In this document: piece after piece, positions 53,417-61,806 of the stretch
Position numbering within the stretch: the first letter of the stretch is position 1
Layout of the letters: each line of letters begins with the position of its first letter
Assembly (NCBI RefSeq): GCF_027812955.1
Contig: NZ_JAPYZV010000007.1
Coordinates: 124,001 to 188,000, forward strand
From: Pedococcus sp. 5OH_020
GTDB lineage: Bacteria; Actinomycetota; Actinomycetes; Actinomycetales; Dermatophilaceae
DNA length: 64,000 nucleotides
Direction of reading: 5' to 3'
Translations under genes and position numbers: made by a program
The notes under the pieces: model-generated
Seen by the model: the letters and a program-made list of their open reading frames with translations, nothing else
The model's database searches: none
What the model was told of the DNA's origin: nothing

Positions 53417-54832
53417 TCAGCCGAGTCTCGAGATAATGGCTCGGAGCCTGTCGGTCTCTTCGCCCCTGTCCCGGCGGATGCTCTCGATGATGCTGAGGTT
53501 GTTGGCCGTCGTTGTCGTCTGCCAGCCCTCGGAGTGGGCGGCCTGAACGTCGTCGGCCTTGGCGTCGGCGGCGTCATCCGCCCGCAGGAGCACAAGCAGC
53601 TCCAGCAGACTCGCATGGTCCCAGTAGCTCGGGTTCGCAGCGCGGAGCCGCTGTTCAGCCGCAAACCGGACGATCGGCAGGAGCCTCGCCTGTTCCTCGA
53701 GGGCCGCCTGCCCTCCCCGAGCCTCGAGGAGAGTCGCGGTGTTGACACCCGGGTAGACGTCGCTCCAGTCGGCGTAGAAGCCCCGTCGATAGGCATCCAA
53801 GGCCTTGTGGAGGAACTGGATCGCCTGGACATCATGGCCTTGGTCCCGCGCCCGCAACCACTGGCTCTTGTAGGTCCGGCCGAGGAGGCCGGACGTCTCT
53901 GACGTCGGTCCCTGTTCCGTTTCGAGCGACTCCAGGATCGCGACGGCACGACTCCTGTCCTGCGCCGCGGCAGCCGAATCGCCGGAGTCCAACGCCGCCT
54001 CAGAACGTCGGTTGTACGCAAACGCGCGCTGCTGACGGATGGGTACCTGCCGCTGGAGATCGTCGGGCATGAGTTCGCCGACCTCGAGCATGCCCGACCA
54101 GTCGCTGATCGACCGGTGCACCAGCATGACCTTGACGAAAAGGCCAGTATCGGGCGTGCCGTCAACCAACCCGGACCGGATCGCCAGCAGGCCGTCGCGG
54201 ACGCTCGAGACCTGGCCCTCCTCGAGGCCCAACACCCGGAGACGGTCGAGCTCATCCTTGATCTTCTGGGTCTCGCGAGCCTCTGCCCGGCAGGACTCCG
54301 CCGCACTCCCCGACAGTTCCGGGGGATCCCAGCCGGGTAACAGCTGGTAGAGCGGGCTGTCGCGGATCGTGCTGTGCTGGTTGGCCGTGAGGAGGGTCGC
54401 CAGCTTGGCCTCCACTGTCGACCGTAGTGCCGCGGCCTCGGCATCGGTAAACGCGTTCCTCGGACCGAGCTCGTACGGGACTGCGCGAAGCAGCTTCACA
54501 TCGAACGGGAGCGGCGTGGACGCGGCATACAGAGTCAGCGTTGTTCCCGGCCGGGCCGTGTGCCGCACGCCGAGTTCGTAGAGCACATTTGCGTTGCTGG
54601 TCGTGAGGTCCGCCAAGGCGTAGCTGCAGACGAGCAGCCGCTCGAACATCGCTCGGTGGATGATCCCCCCAAGCTCCTCTTCGTCGGCACGGATTGGCTG
54701 CATCCCCGCGCCCTCGATGCCGGGTCGGATAGCGGAGGTGTAGATGCGGTCGAAGTCGATGTCGGGCCCTCCGGATGGATCGGGCTTCGCTCCGAATGGC
54801 ATGAGAACGAAGCACAGCGGACGTTGTGGCAT
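53417..54832 (-). CDS. NDT/pseudo-TIR plus DUF4071 (MAP3K TRAF-binding, ASK1-like) protein
   Basis: 471 residues; ATG at 54832 after GGAGGCGAG. Residues 1-130 are an NDT/TIR-like domain: CFVLMPFGAKPDPSGGPDID and ALADLTTSNANVLYELGVRH with Glu87 in the same place as Glu92 of the STING fusion. Residues ~150-470 are helical repeats (RTYKSQWLRARDQGHDVQAI, ALDAYRRGFYADWSDVYPGV and NTATLLEARGG) of the DUF4071 type, known from the regulatory part of animal ASK kinases and from predicted bacterial immune operons. The downstream partner order (SLOG, then this gene) is as in such operons. 27 bases after the SLOG gene. Confidence 0.8.
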   Translation of the reverse strand: MPQRPLCFVLMPFGAKPDPSGGPDIDFDRIYTSAIRPGIEGAGMQPIRADEEELGGIIHRAMFERLLVCSYALADLTTSNANVLYELGVRHTARPGTTLTLYAASTPLPFDVKLLRAVPYELGPRNAFTDAEAAALRSTVEAKLATLLTANQHSTIRDSPLYQLLPGWDPPELSGSAAESCRAEARETQKIKDELDRLRVLGLEEGQVSSVRDGLLAIRSGLVDGTPDTGLFVKVMLVHRSISDWSGMLEVGELMPDDLQRQVPIRQQRAFAYNRRSEAALDSGDSAAAAQDRSRAVAILESLETEQGPTSETSGLLGRTYKSQWLRARDQGHDVQAIQFLHKALDAYRRGFYADWSDVYPGVNTATLLEARGGQAALEEQARLLPIVRFAAEQRLRAANPSYWDHASLLELLVLLRADDAADAKADDVQAAHSEGWQTTTTANNLSIIESIRRDRGEETDRLRAIISRLG

Positions 54833-54859
54833 CTCGCCTCCCTAGGAGCTTGACGTAGG

Positions 54860-55597
54860 TCAGGCCGACGCCGGTGCCAACGCCGTGGTCACGGCCCGGA
54901 GCAGCATCCAGGGGTCGTCGGCTGCGACGGTGGTGACGAGGTCTGACGCTGCGATGGCCTCGGCCCTCTGGTCAGCGGGCTCCCCTTGGATCGCTGCAGC
55001 TATCTCATCGGCGGCCCGGCCCGTGCCAGCCACGACCACAAGCGGACGGCCTGCCTGCACGCTGCGCAACGCATCTGCATAGGCGATGTCGCCACCGTTG
55101 ACCAGGACCGTCATGGATGGCGAACCGTTGGCGAGGTGCGTAGCGGTCAGCGCGATCCACACCGACTCGTCCCCCCATTCAGCGCCGGGGACCAGGATGA
55201 AATGGCTGTGATGCGGCTCAAGGTCTGACGCATCACGCTTGGCCTGGGCGTCACCCGGTAGGCGGACGGTGCCTTCGGCCGTGACGCCCACCAAGGGGAA
55301 CGATCGTGACTGGGCGAGTCGAGCCTCGCCGAGCAGGCGCATGACCCCCGCATTGGTGCCGCCGTCGACCGCGATGGCGCCGGCCCGCTCCAGCGCCGGC
55401 ACGAGTCCGTCCGCGAAGAGCGGAGCAAGCCGCTCCAGGTTGGCGTCACCGAGCCCGCTGGCACCTCCCACCACGACCACCACGGGCCGGGGTGGGCCGA
55501 GACCAGCCAGGGCAAGTGCGGCCGGCAGGCTGTCGGGCTGCTGAACGCGCACACAGGTCGCGACTCCGCCGCCGACCTCGATCGGGAACGCCCTCAT
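54860..55597 (-). CDS. SLOG (LSDAT/TRPM-type) nucleotide-sensing domain protein
   Basis: 245 residues. Rossmann-like SLOG fold: PVVVVVGGASGLGDANLERL (~38-57), a GAIAVDGGTNAGVMRLLGEA segment (~73-92), PLVGVTAEGTVRLPGDAQAK, HHSHFILVPGAEWGDESVWI, and TVLVNGGDIAYADALRSVQA. These are the conserved blocks of the SLOG domain found in TRPM channels and in prokaryotic conflict systems, where it is thought to bind or process a nucleotide second messenger. GTGRAADEIA near the end is also conserved. 27 bases before the DUF4071 gene. Confidence 0.85.
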   Translation of the reverse strand: MRAFPIEVGGGVATCVRVQQPDSLPAALALAGLGPPRPVVVVVGGASGLGDANLERLAPLFADGLVPALERAGAIAVDGGTNAGVMRLLGEARLAQSRSFPLVGVTAEGTVRLPGDAQAKRDASDLEPHHSHFILVPGAEWGDESVWIALTATHLANGSPSMTVLVNGGDIAYADALRSVQAGRPLVVVAGTGRAADEIAAAIQGEPADQRAEAIAASDLVTTVAADDPWMLLRAVTTALAPASA

Positions 55598-55732
55598 GTC
55601 TGCAGAGCCCCCCTGGCGCTCCCACAGCGTGGTTCGGACATGGAGCGATTCTTGCCGGTCGTGCGGTTGGCCGAAACCAACCGGTTCGCCGCCGGGCTCG
55701 CTGACCCGGGCACCTGAAGGGCGGCTGACACG

Positions 55733-56851
55733 TCAGAAACCGGCAAAGTGCTCGGGTTGGACTTGTCGGCCGACCGCGCGGCCGACCTCGGCCAGCTCGG
55801 CCATGTGGGATGTGGAGTCCAGCGCCTGCACATCCTGGGGGTTGATATGACCCAGTCCCTGAGCATCGAGCCAGTCACGAGTGAGCTCGGCGTTGTAGCG
55901 GACATACGTGAAGAGCTTCGGCTCCGCGGGACCCCGGGCCCCGACCATGGTTCCCACCTCGCGGTCGAGCATGTCGCCATGCCGGCATTCGCCAAAGACG
56001 CGGCAGAGCAGGTCCTGTTCGTTGAGTGCGGCGAACATCAGCGCAGAGGGGATCGAGCTGGCGTTGTAGAGGAGGTTCATGTCCTCGGGCGCCAGGTCCT
56101 GGTTGGCCTTCGGGCTGGTTCCGGTCCCGACCGAGACGAGCAGCAACCTTTCGGCGCCACTGGGCCACTGCAGGTTGTAGGGCTCGACCGTGGCCATCAG
56201 GAACAGGAGGAACGCCGGGTTGTTGTATGTCGTCACGCCACCGTCGACCATGAGGAAGGGCCCCGGTCCGCCGGCGTCGATGACCTCCGGGGGAAAGTAC
56301 GTCGGAGCGGCGGTGCTCGCCCGGACCAGTTGCCACAAGGGCAGATCGAGGTTGTTCGCCCTTCCCTCGTCGCGCCGCGTGGCGAGGTTGTACTTGGCCT
56401 GCGGGTTGTTTGACAGCGGCCAGGGGGAGTCGGTGGTGGCATTGCGCATCACGATGAGGAGCAGGGTGCGAAGGCTCTCGCTCCCGAAAGTGGTGCCCCC
56501 GCCGATGACCTCCCGGAGCTTGGTGGCAAGACGATCGTCCTCGTACTTGTTGCGGAACCGCCTCAGCAGGCTCGCCTTGTCGAACATCTCGCGGCCGCTA
56601 TCGAGGTAGAAGGTGCGGATCTGGTCGACGCTCATGCCGAGCGAGACGCAGGTGGCGATGACCGCACCCGTACTCGTTCCCGCCACGTAGTCGAACTCCT
56701 CGGCAAGTCTGAAGTCGCTTCCCCGCTCGCCTCGCAGCTGGTCCTCGATCGCCGCCAACACCTCGATTGTGATCAGCCCGCGAATTCCTCCGCCGTCGAG
56801 TGCCAAGAGCTTGCGCTTCTCTTTGGGCCGCAGAACCTCTGTGAGTGCCAT
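55733..56851 (-). CDS. Patatin-like phospholipase
   Basis: 372 residues; ATG at 56851 with a strong AAGGAGG. Catalytic parts are intact: DGGGIRG (19-25, oxyanion loop), GTSTG (58-62, nucleophile Ser60) and DGG (Asp203) completing the dyad. Similar in size and plan to CapV-type patatins that degrade membrane lipids when a defence system is triggered. No membrane or signal segment. First gene of the cluster, 135 bases before the SLOG gene. Probable killer effector (inference). Confidence 0.9.
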   Translation of the reverse strand: MALTEVLRPKEKRKLLALDGGGIRGLITIEVLAAIEDQLRGERGSDFRLAEEFDYVAGTSTGAVIATCVSLGMSVDQIRTFYLDSGREMFDKASLLRRFRNKYEDDRLATKLREVIGGGTTFGSESLRTLLLIVMRNATTDSPWPLSNNPQAKYNLATRRDEGRANNLDLPLWQLVRASTAAPTYFPPEVIDAGGPGPFLMVDGGVTTYNNPAFLLFLMATVEPYNLQWPSGAERLLLVSVGTGTSPKANQDLAPEDMNLLYNASSIPSALMFAALNEQDLLCRVFGECRHGDMLDREVGTMVGARGPAEPKLFTYVRYNAELTRDWLDAQGLGHINPQDVQALDSTSHMAELAEVGRAVGRQVQPEHFAGF

Positions 56852-57045
56852 GTTCCCTCCTTAGGCCGCACAGCCGCTCGGACATCAAGGCACATCAATC
56901 GGTTTCAAACGCGGTCTTCACAGGATGGCTGGGACAAGTGCAGCGAGGCTCACGCAAACAGCGTATTACCCGTGACTCTACGAGTGGCACACTCTGGCCG
57001 GGTCAGGCGCCTCGAGCGACACCGTCATCACCAAGTCAAAGGGTC

Positions 57046-57330
57046 AGTACCTCGCGTCGTCCGTGCCTTTCTGTCGCACCCGTCGGACGTCGAGGAGCGA
57101 ACCCAGGTCGCGAACCTCATCCGTGACATCGATGAGACCGTGCAGTACCTGGCGCCGACGTAGGACATGCGGTTCGAGCTGGTGCAGCCCGAGACGCACG
57201 CCTTTCCCGACGTCGGCGGCGACGCCCCACAGCATGTGATCGACAAGCATCTCCCCGTCGACTACGACGTGTACCTCGGCATCACGTGGGCACGCACCGG
57301 CACACCAACATCGCGCGCCATCAGCGACGC
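57046..57330 (+). pseudogene. DUF4062 domain gene fragment
   Basis: The plus strand reads VRAFLSHPSDVEERTQVANL and IRDIDETVQYLAPT, a TAG at 57161-57163, then in the same frame MRFELVQPETHAFPDVGGDA, PQHVIDKHLPVDYDVYLGIT and RTGTPTSRA before the match fades. These are the conserved blocks of DUF4062, an N-terminal domain of TIR/NDT-like fold in NTPase-type immune proteins. The internal stop and loss of everything downstream near the tRNA terminator show a truncated, inactive gene. Confidence 0.8.
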
Positions 57331-57382
57331 GGTCGCTCCTGCGTCGCTCCCTGCCTCCTCCCGATTCTCGGCAGCGTTCAAT

Positions 57383-57431
57383 AAACGGAGCAGACCCCCG
57401 AGGAAAAGCGTGTCGGGGGTCTGCTCCGTTT
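57383..57431 (-). terminator. Rho-independent terminator of the tRNA-Gly gene
   Basis: A perfect 17-base inverted repeat, 57383-57399 (ends CAGACCCCC) against 57415-57431 (starts GGGGGTCTG), with a 15-base loop. On the minus strand it follows the tRNA 3' end directly and is followed by TTTATT. It also lies at the island boundary. Confidence 0.85.
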
Positions 57432-57432
57432 G

Positions 57433-57503
57433 AGCCGGTGACGAGAATCGAACTCGCGTGTCCAGCTTGGGAAGCTGGCGCTCTACCATTGAGCTACACC
57501 GGC
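57433..57503 (-). tRNA. tRNA-Gly (anticodon CCC)
   Basis: 71 bases on the minus strand with a full cloverleaf: seven-base acceptor stem GCCGGTG/CACCGGC, D-arm AGCTCAATGGTAGAGC, anticodon arm CCAGC-TTCCCAA-GCTGG giving CCC, and T-arm with GTTCGATTC. CCA is not encoded. The intact gene is regenerated at one end of the genomic island, whose other end has a copy of its 3' part at 47710. Confidence 0.95.
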
Positions 57504-57586
57504 AAAGACCGCCTGGGATGGCGATGCGGCAGGAAGTCTAACCGACCCGCGCCCCCACCGGACGCCACCCTGTCGCCACGCAGCCG

Positions 57587-57592
57587 TACGCT
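57587..57592 (+). promoter_or_regulatory. -10 box of a leaderless promoter
   Basis: TACGCT (TANNNT pattern) ends six bases before the GTG of the LtrA-like gene; no ribosome site is present. Confidence 0.5.
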
Positions 57593-57598
57593 CCGTCC

Positions 57599-58852
57599 GT
57601 GAGCGCCATCAACCTCATCCCCCTGGCTGGCAGGATGGGCCCCCGGGACCCGACCGAGCCGCATCGCGTCGCCTCGCCGCTCGAGCTCTTCTTCGACCTC
57701 GTCTTCGTCGTCGCCATCTCGAGCGCGGCCGCGCAGCTGCACCACGGCCTGTCAACGGCCCACTACGAGGCCGTCGCCGGCTTCATCCTCGTGTTCTTCG
57801 CGATCTGGTGGGCGTGGATGAACTATGCGTGGTTCGCGTCAGCGTACGACTGCGACGACGTCCTCTACCGCCTGCTGACCTTCGCCATCATGGCCGGCTC
57901 GCTGCTCCTGGCCGCCGGCGTGCCTGACCTGTTCGACGACGGGCAGTCCGTCGCGGTCGTCGTGGGGTACGCCGTGATGCGGCTGGCCATGGTGGCGCTC
58001 TGGCTGCGTGTCGCGGCAGGCGACCCCGACCATCGGACCACCGCCCTGACGTACGCAGTCGGCATCACCGTCGTGCAGCTGCTCTGGATCGGCCGGCTGG
58101 CCCTGCACGGCAGCGGCACCCTGTACGCGACGTTCGCCCTCCTGGTCCTCGCGGAGCTGACGGTGCCCTGGATGGCCGAGCAGCGAGGCGGCCCGACTCC
58201 GTTCCACCCGCACCACATCGCCGAGCGGTACGGGCTGTTCACCATCATCGTTCTGGGTGAGGTCATTCTCGCCAGTGTCCAGGCCATCCAGGGCGTGCTT
58301 GCGAAACCGGCGGCGCAGGGCGGCAATCCGGCCGCGGAGGGGGCAGGTCAGGGATCGGGCCTGACGCCGGGCCTCCTGGGCCTGGCGGTCGGGGGTCTGC
58401 TCATCGTCTTCTCCCTGTGGTGGCTGTACTTCAAGCGCGACCACGTCGACCTCATCGGCCACGGACGCACGATGACCTGGGCCTTCTCCTACGCTCACAT
58501 CACGATCTTCGCTTCGGTAGCCGCCGTCGGGGCGGCCCTAGCATCCGCTGTCGATGTCGTGGAGCACCAGGCCTCGGGCTCCTCACGGGCGATTGGGACT
58601 GCGCTGGCCGTCCCCATCGCTGTGTACGCCCTGACCCTGGCCGTCCTCCATTCCGCCGCGGACCACGACGTGCGCACTGCCGTGCCCGCGATCACCCTCG
58701 CCGTCGTCGTCCTCGGCATCGCCTCGCTCGGCCTGGACATGCCCTTGGCTGTCCTGTTGATCGGCCTCGCGGCGGCCGGCGCAGTCGCCCAGCACGTCAT
58801 CGTGGCGCAGCGCCAGCTTGCCTCCATCTCCGCTGCGGTGCCGCACGTCTGA
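57599..58852 (+). CDS. Low temperature requirement A (LtrA) family membrane protein
   Basis: 417 residues from GTG 57599. The LtrA signature near the N-terminus, SPLELFFDLVFVVAISSAAA, is followed by WWAWMNYAWFASAYDCDDV and HHIAERYGLFTIIVLGEVIL, with 10-12 membrane helices overall. The family is named from a Listeria cold-growth locus; its biochemical role is unknown. Leaderless-type promoter; sits just outside the island. Confidence 0.9.
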   Translation: MSAINLIPLAGRMGPRDPTEPHRVASPLELFFDLVFVVAISSAAAQLHHGLSTAHYEAVAGFILVFFAIWWAWMNYAWFASAYDCDDVLYRLLTFAIMAGSLLLAAGVPDLFDDGQSVAVVVGYAVMRLAMVALWLRVAAGDPDHRTTALTYAVGITVVQLLWIGRLALHGSGTLYATFALLVLAELTVPWMAEQRGGPTPFHPHHIAERYGLFTIIVLGEVILASVQAIQGVLAKPAAQGGNPAAEGAGQGSGLTPGLLGLAVGGLLIVFSLWWLYFKRDHVDLIGHGRTMTWAFSYAHITIFASVAAVGAALASAVDVVEHQASGSSRAIGTALAVPIAVYALTLAVLHSAADHDVRTAVPAITLAVVVLGIASLGLDMPLAVLLIGLAAAGAVAQHVIVAQRQLASISAAVPHV

Positions 58853-58900
58853 CGACGACGGCAGCCGACCGCACGCCCGCAGGCGTGGGGGTCCTCGCGT

Positions 58901-58906
58901 TACTCT
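58901..58906 (+). promoter_or_regulatory. -10 box of a leaderless promoter
   Basis: TACTCT (TANNNT) ends six bases before the GTG of dcd, which has no ribosome site. Confidence 0.55.
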
Positions 58907-58912
58907 CTCCCC

Positions 58913-59488
58913 GTGCTGCTGAGCGACCGCGACATCAAGACAGAGATCGAGGCCGGACGGGTCATCCTCGACCCCTGGGATCCCGAGATGGTGCAGCCGT
59001 CGAGCATCGACGTGCGTCTCGACCGCTACTTCAGGCTGTTCGACAACCACAAGTACCCGTACATCGACCCTGCGGAGGAACAACCCGACCTCACCCGGCT
59101 GGTCGAGGTGGACCCAGGTGAGCCGTTCGTCCTGCACCCCGGGGAGTTCGTGCTGGGGTCCATCTACGAAACCGTGACGCTGCCCGACGACGTGGCCGCC
59201 CGGGTGGAGGGGAAGTCCAGCCTGGGCCGCCTGGGCCTGCTCACGCATGCCACGGCCGGCTTCGTGGATCCGGGCTTCACCGGGCACGTGACCCTGGAGC
59301 TGAGCAACGTCGCGACGCTGCCGATCAAGCTGTGGCCCGGGATGAAGATCGGCCAGCTCTGCTTCTTCCGACTGTCCAGCCCGGTCGAGAACCCGTACGG
59401 CTCGGCCAAGTACGGCTCGCACTACCAGGGACAACGCGGACCGACCGCGAGCCGGTCGTTCAAGAGCTTCCACACGACGCAGGTCTGA
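58913..59488 (+). CDS. dcd: dCTP deaminase
   Basis: 191 residues, the normal length. [20 protein letters not shown] at the start, [16 protein letters not shown], the catalytic block [20 protein letters not shown] with [17 protein letters not shown] (Glu and Arg of the active site), and a C-terminal [15 protein letters not shown] that closes over the nucleotide. Converts dCTP to dUTP; actinobacterial members often also hydrolyse dUTP to dUMP. Likely leaderless. Confidence 0.96.
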   Translation: MLLSDRDIKTEIEAGRVILDPWDPEMVQPSSIDVRLDRYFRLFDNHKYPYIDPAEEQPDLTRLVEVDPGEPFVLHPGEFVLGSIYETVTLPDDVAARVEGKSSLGRLGLLTHATAGFVDPGFTGHVTLELSNVATLPIKLWPGMKIGQLCFFRLSSPVENPYGSAKYGSHYQGQRGPTASRSFKSFHTTQV

Positions 59489-59492
59489 CGTC

Positions 59493-59525
59493 CGAGGGCG
59501 AGCCGCTCGGCCCGCGGAGCCCTCG
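59493..59525. terminator. Hairpin after dcd
   Basis: CGAGGGC (59493-59499) and GCCCTCG (59519-59525) pair around a 19-base GC-rich loop, four bases after the dcd stop. There is no T-run, so this is a weak or factor-dependent terminator candidate. Confidence 0.4.
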
Positions 59526-59593
59526 CCGGAGGGTCGGCAATCCGAAGGCGTCACGGTCTCGAACATCCGATGTCGCCACCCCTGAGGAGAAGC

Positions 59594-60247
59594 ATGCCCG
59601 CGGCTCGTCTGCTCTGGCCCGTACCGGTGGAGCGCCCGCGCGCAGTCGTGCTCGTGCTCCACGGTGGCAAGGCGCGCAGCCAGCAGCCGGTGAGCCGATG
59701 GCAGCCGGCGGTATGGCGCATGCGTCCGTTCGAGCTCGCCGTCGCCGAAGCGGGCCGTCGAGAGGTCGCGGTCGCAGCCCTGCGGTATGCCGTGCGCGGC
59801 TGGAACGGCTCGGCCGCCAGTCCGCTCGCCGATGCCCGGCTGGCTCTCGACCAGCTCAGCTCGCGTCACCCGGGGGTGCCCATCGGCCTGCTGGGTCACT
59901 CCATGGGCGGTCGGGTCGCGCTGCATCTCGGGGACGACGCACGGGTCCGAGCCATCGCGGCGCTGGCCCCCTGGGTCGAGTCGGGGGACCGGCCGGTGTC
60001 CCATGACGGGCTGCACCTGCTGGTCATGCACGGCACCAGAGACCGCATGACCTCGCCGAGGAGCTCGCAGCGGTACGCAGCGGCGCTGGCCGCCAGGGGC
60101 GTCGACGTCACGTTCAAGCCCGTCGACGGCGAGGGGCACGCCATGCTGCGCGAGGCCGGCCGGTGGCACGAGGAGTCCGCCCGGTTCCTCGCTGGCCACC
60201 TGCTCCCCGAAGGGCCGGCCCGCGGCACAGGACGCGGGGCGACCTAG
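59594..60247 (+). CDS. Alpha/beta hydrolase (dienelactone hydrolase-like)
   Basis: 217 residues from the ATG at 59594, preceded by GAGGAGA (the ATG at 59570 lacks a site). VVLVLHGGKARSQQP (oxyanion HG), GLLGHSMGGRVAL (nucleophile Ser), LLVMHGTRDRMTSP (Asp region) and GEGHAML (His) form a full catalytic triad. Substrate unknown. Its stop codon overlaps that of the convergent lyase gene. Confidence 0.85.
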   Translation: MPAARLLWPVPVERPRAVVLVLHGGKARSQQPVSRWQPAVWRMRPFELAVAEAGRREVAVAALRYAVRGWNGSAASPLADARLALDQLSSRHPGVPIGLLGHSMGGRVALHLGDDARVRAIAALAPWVESGDRPVSHDGLHLLVMHGTRDRMTSPRSSQRYAAALAARGVDVTFKPVDGEGHAMLREAGRWHEESARFLAGHLLPEGPARGTGRGAT

Positions 60248-61701
60248 CGTTCCTCCGGGGTGGTCACGGCGAACCCCTCGACCATCCGCTCGGCCAGGAC
60301 GAGCTCCGGCGACAGGTCCCGGTCCTCCATCCCGGCGGGAAGCGACGCACAACGCCGCAGCGCCTCACCGAGCTCGCCGACCGGACTGACGCCCCGCATC
60401 CGCAGCGCTCGCACCGCGCACACCAGCTCGACGGCCAGCATCCTGCGGTAGGCGGTGGTCGCGTCGCCCAGCCGCACCGTGGCCTGCCCGGCGAAGCTCG
60501 CGTCGTCCTCGATGCCGGCAGACACCCCGGCCGTCTGCACGCTCGACGGGGTGGAGGCCACTCCGCGGATCGTCGAGAGTGCGGACGCCGCGACGTACTC
60601 CGCGATCAGCACCCCGGAGGAGCCGGCTGTCGCATCGGACAGGAACAGCGGAAGCCCGCTGGCCGAGTCCGTGAGGATGTGGCTGATCCGCGACTGGACG
60701 GCTTGGGCCGACAGGGTGAGGGCGAGCAGCGTCGAGTCCACGGCCAGCACCAGGTACGCCGCGTGGAAGCCACCGTGGTGTGTCACCGCGCCGCCGCCCC
60801 GCGTCACCGTGAAGAGCGGGTTCTCGGAGGCGGTGTTGGCGGCGACCTCGACGACCGACTTGAGCTCGGTGACCGTGTCCAGCACCGGGCCGTGCACCTG
60901 GGGCCACGTCCGAAGCCCGAAGAAGTCCTGGATATGGGCCGGCTCCCCTGGCTGGCCATCCAGCAGCTCACGCAGGACCCGAGCCACCTCCTGCGCCCCG
61001 CGGAACGGCGTGGCGGCAGCGGCGGTCTCGCTCACCGCCTCCGGATTTCCCCGCAGCGCAACGAAGCTGAGCCCGCACACGGTGTCGGCCGCACGAGCCA
61101 GTGCATGCAGAGATGCCGCATGCAGGCCGGTCTCGGCGATAGCGAAAGCATTGGAGGACATCAGGGGCAGGGCGTCGGCGGAGGTCAGTTTGAGGTCGGT
61201 GAGCCGCCCTCCATCGGCCCGCTCCCGCTCACCGATCAGGGCCAGTCCGACCTCGGCGAGCGCCGTGAGGTCGCCGGTGCCCAGGGACCCGTACCGGTGC
61301 ACGACCGGAAGGTTGTCCTCGTCCCCTCCGACGAGCTCGGCAAGAGCCTGCGCGAGCTGCGGGTTCGCGCCGGAGCCACCGGCAAGCAACTGGTTGGCCC
61401 GGACGGCAAGAGCCGCCCGCACGACCGGTCCGGGGATCACCTCACCCCAGCCGGCGGCGTGGGAGCGCAACAGCCGCAGCCCATGCTCGACGGACGAGCT
61501 GGTGCTCTCGTCCCGCGCTGCGCCCACTCCCGTGGTCCGCCCGTACACGGGCTGCCGGGCGCTGACCTCCGCGGCAAGACGGTGCGAGGACTCTGCGCGC
61601 GCCAGCGCGTCCGGGGACACGGTGGCCGCGACCCCACGAGCGGCGGCCAGGAGCCCGTCGAGGTCGAGTCCGTGGCCGTCCAGGTGCAGCGCCTGAGTCA
61701 C
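60244..61701 (-). CDS. HAL/PAL-family aromatic amino acid lyase-like protein lacking the Ala-Ser-Gly triad
   Basis: 485 residues from GTG 61701; GATACT six bases upstream suggests a leaderless transcript. The fold is clear: VYGRTTGVGAARDES (catalytic Tyr loop), GNPEAVSETA, IQDFFGLRTWPQVHGPVLD, ENPLFTV and a helical C-terminus. The segment that normally reads GSVGASGDL and forms the MIO cofactor is GSLGTGDL here, one residue shorter and without Ala-Ser. A standard MIO group could not form, so it may act by another chemistry or be non-catalytic; a known His-utilisation role is unlikely as no hut genes flank it. Confidence 0.8.
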   Translation of the reverse strand: MTQALHLDGHGLDLDGLLAAARGVAATVSPDALARAESSHRLAAEVSARQPVYGRTTGVGAARDESTSSSVEHGLRLLRSHAAGWGEVIPGPVVRAALAVRANQLLAGGSGANPQLAQALAELVGGDEDNLPVVHRYGSLGTGDLTALAEVGLALIGERERADGGRLTDLKLTSADALPLMSSNAFAIAETGLHAASLHALARAADTVCGLSFVALRGNPEAVSETAAAATPFRGAQEVARVLRELLDGQPGEPAHIQDFFGLRTWPQVHGPVLDTVTELKSVVEVAANTASENPLFTVTRGGGAVTHHGGFHAAYLVLAVDSTLLALTLSAQAVQSRISHILTDSASGLPLFLSDATAGSSGVLIAEYVAASALSTIRGVASTPSSVQTAGVSAGIEDDASFAGQATVRLGDATTAYRRMLAVELVCAVRALRMRGVSPVGELGEALRRCASLPAGMEDRDLSPELVLAERMVEGFAVTTPEER

Positions 61702-61793
61702 AGCGCAAGTATCCACGCGACATACGGCTCCACCGTCGCCGCGGCACCCTCGACCCGGGGGCAAGGGGGCTGCCCGCTGTCAGGCCGCTGGGT

Positions 61794-61799
61794 TAGGTT
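61794..61799 (+). promoter_or_regulatory. -10 box of the ABC transporter operon
   Basis: TAGGTT (TANNNT) lies seven bases before the ATG of the ATPase gene, which has no ribosome site, so a leaderless mRNA is likely. Confidence 0.45.
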
Positions 61800-61806
61800 G
61801 ATCGCC

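Larger units (their letters stand above)
47710..57473. mobile_element. tRNA-Gly-associated genomic island carrying an immune-type gene cluster
   Basis: The island is bounded by the tRNA-Gly(CCC) gene (repeat copy 57427-57473) and the degenerate copy at 47710-47756. Between them lie seven minus-strand genes with TIR, NDT-like, STING-like, SLOG, DUF4071, patatin and TPR-like parts, and a broken DUF4062 gene. No integrase is present, so the element either lost it, moves with help from elsewhere, or is an old insertion. Confidence 0.75.

Noticed and set aside
47757-57432. Search for a CD-NTase, integrase or transposase in the island
   Set aside because: No frame shows a GS-x10-DxD nucleotidyltransferase motif, a tyrosine-recombinase R-HxxR-Y set or a DDE transposase, so none is called.
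60163-61806. Upstream extension of the ABC ATPase frame
   Set aside because: This part overlaps the lyase gene in antisense and has no domain; the ATPase begins at 61807 with a normal N-terminus.
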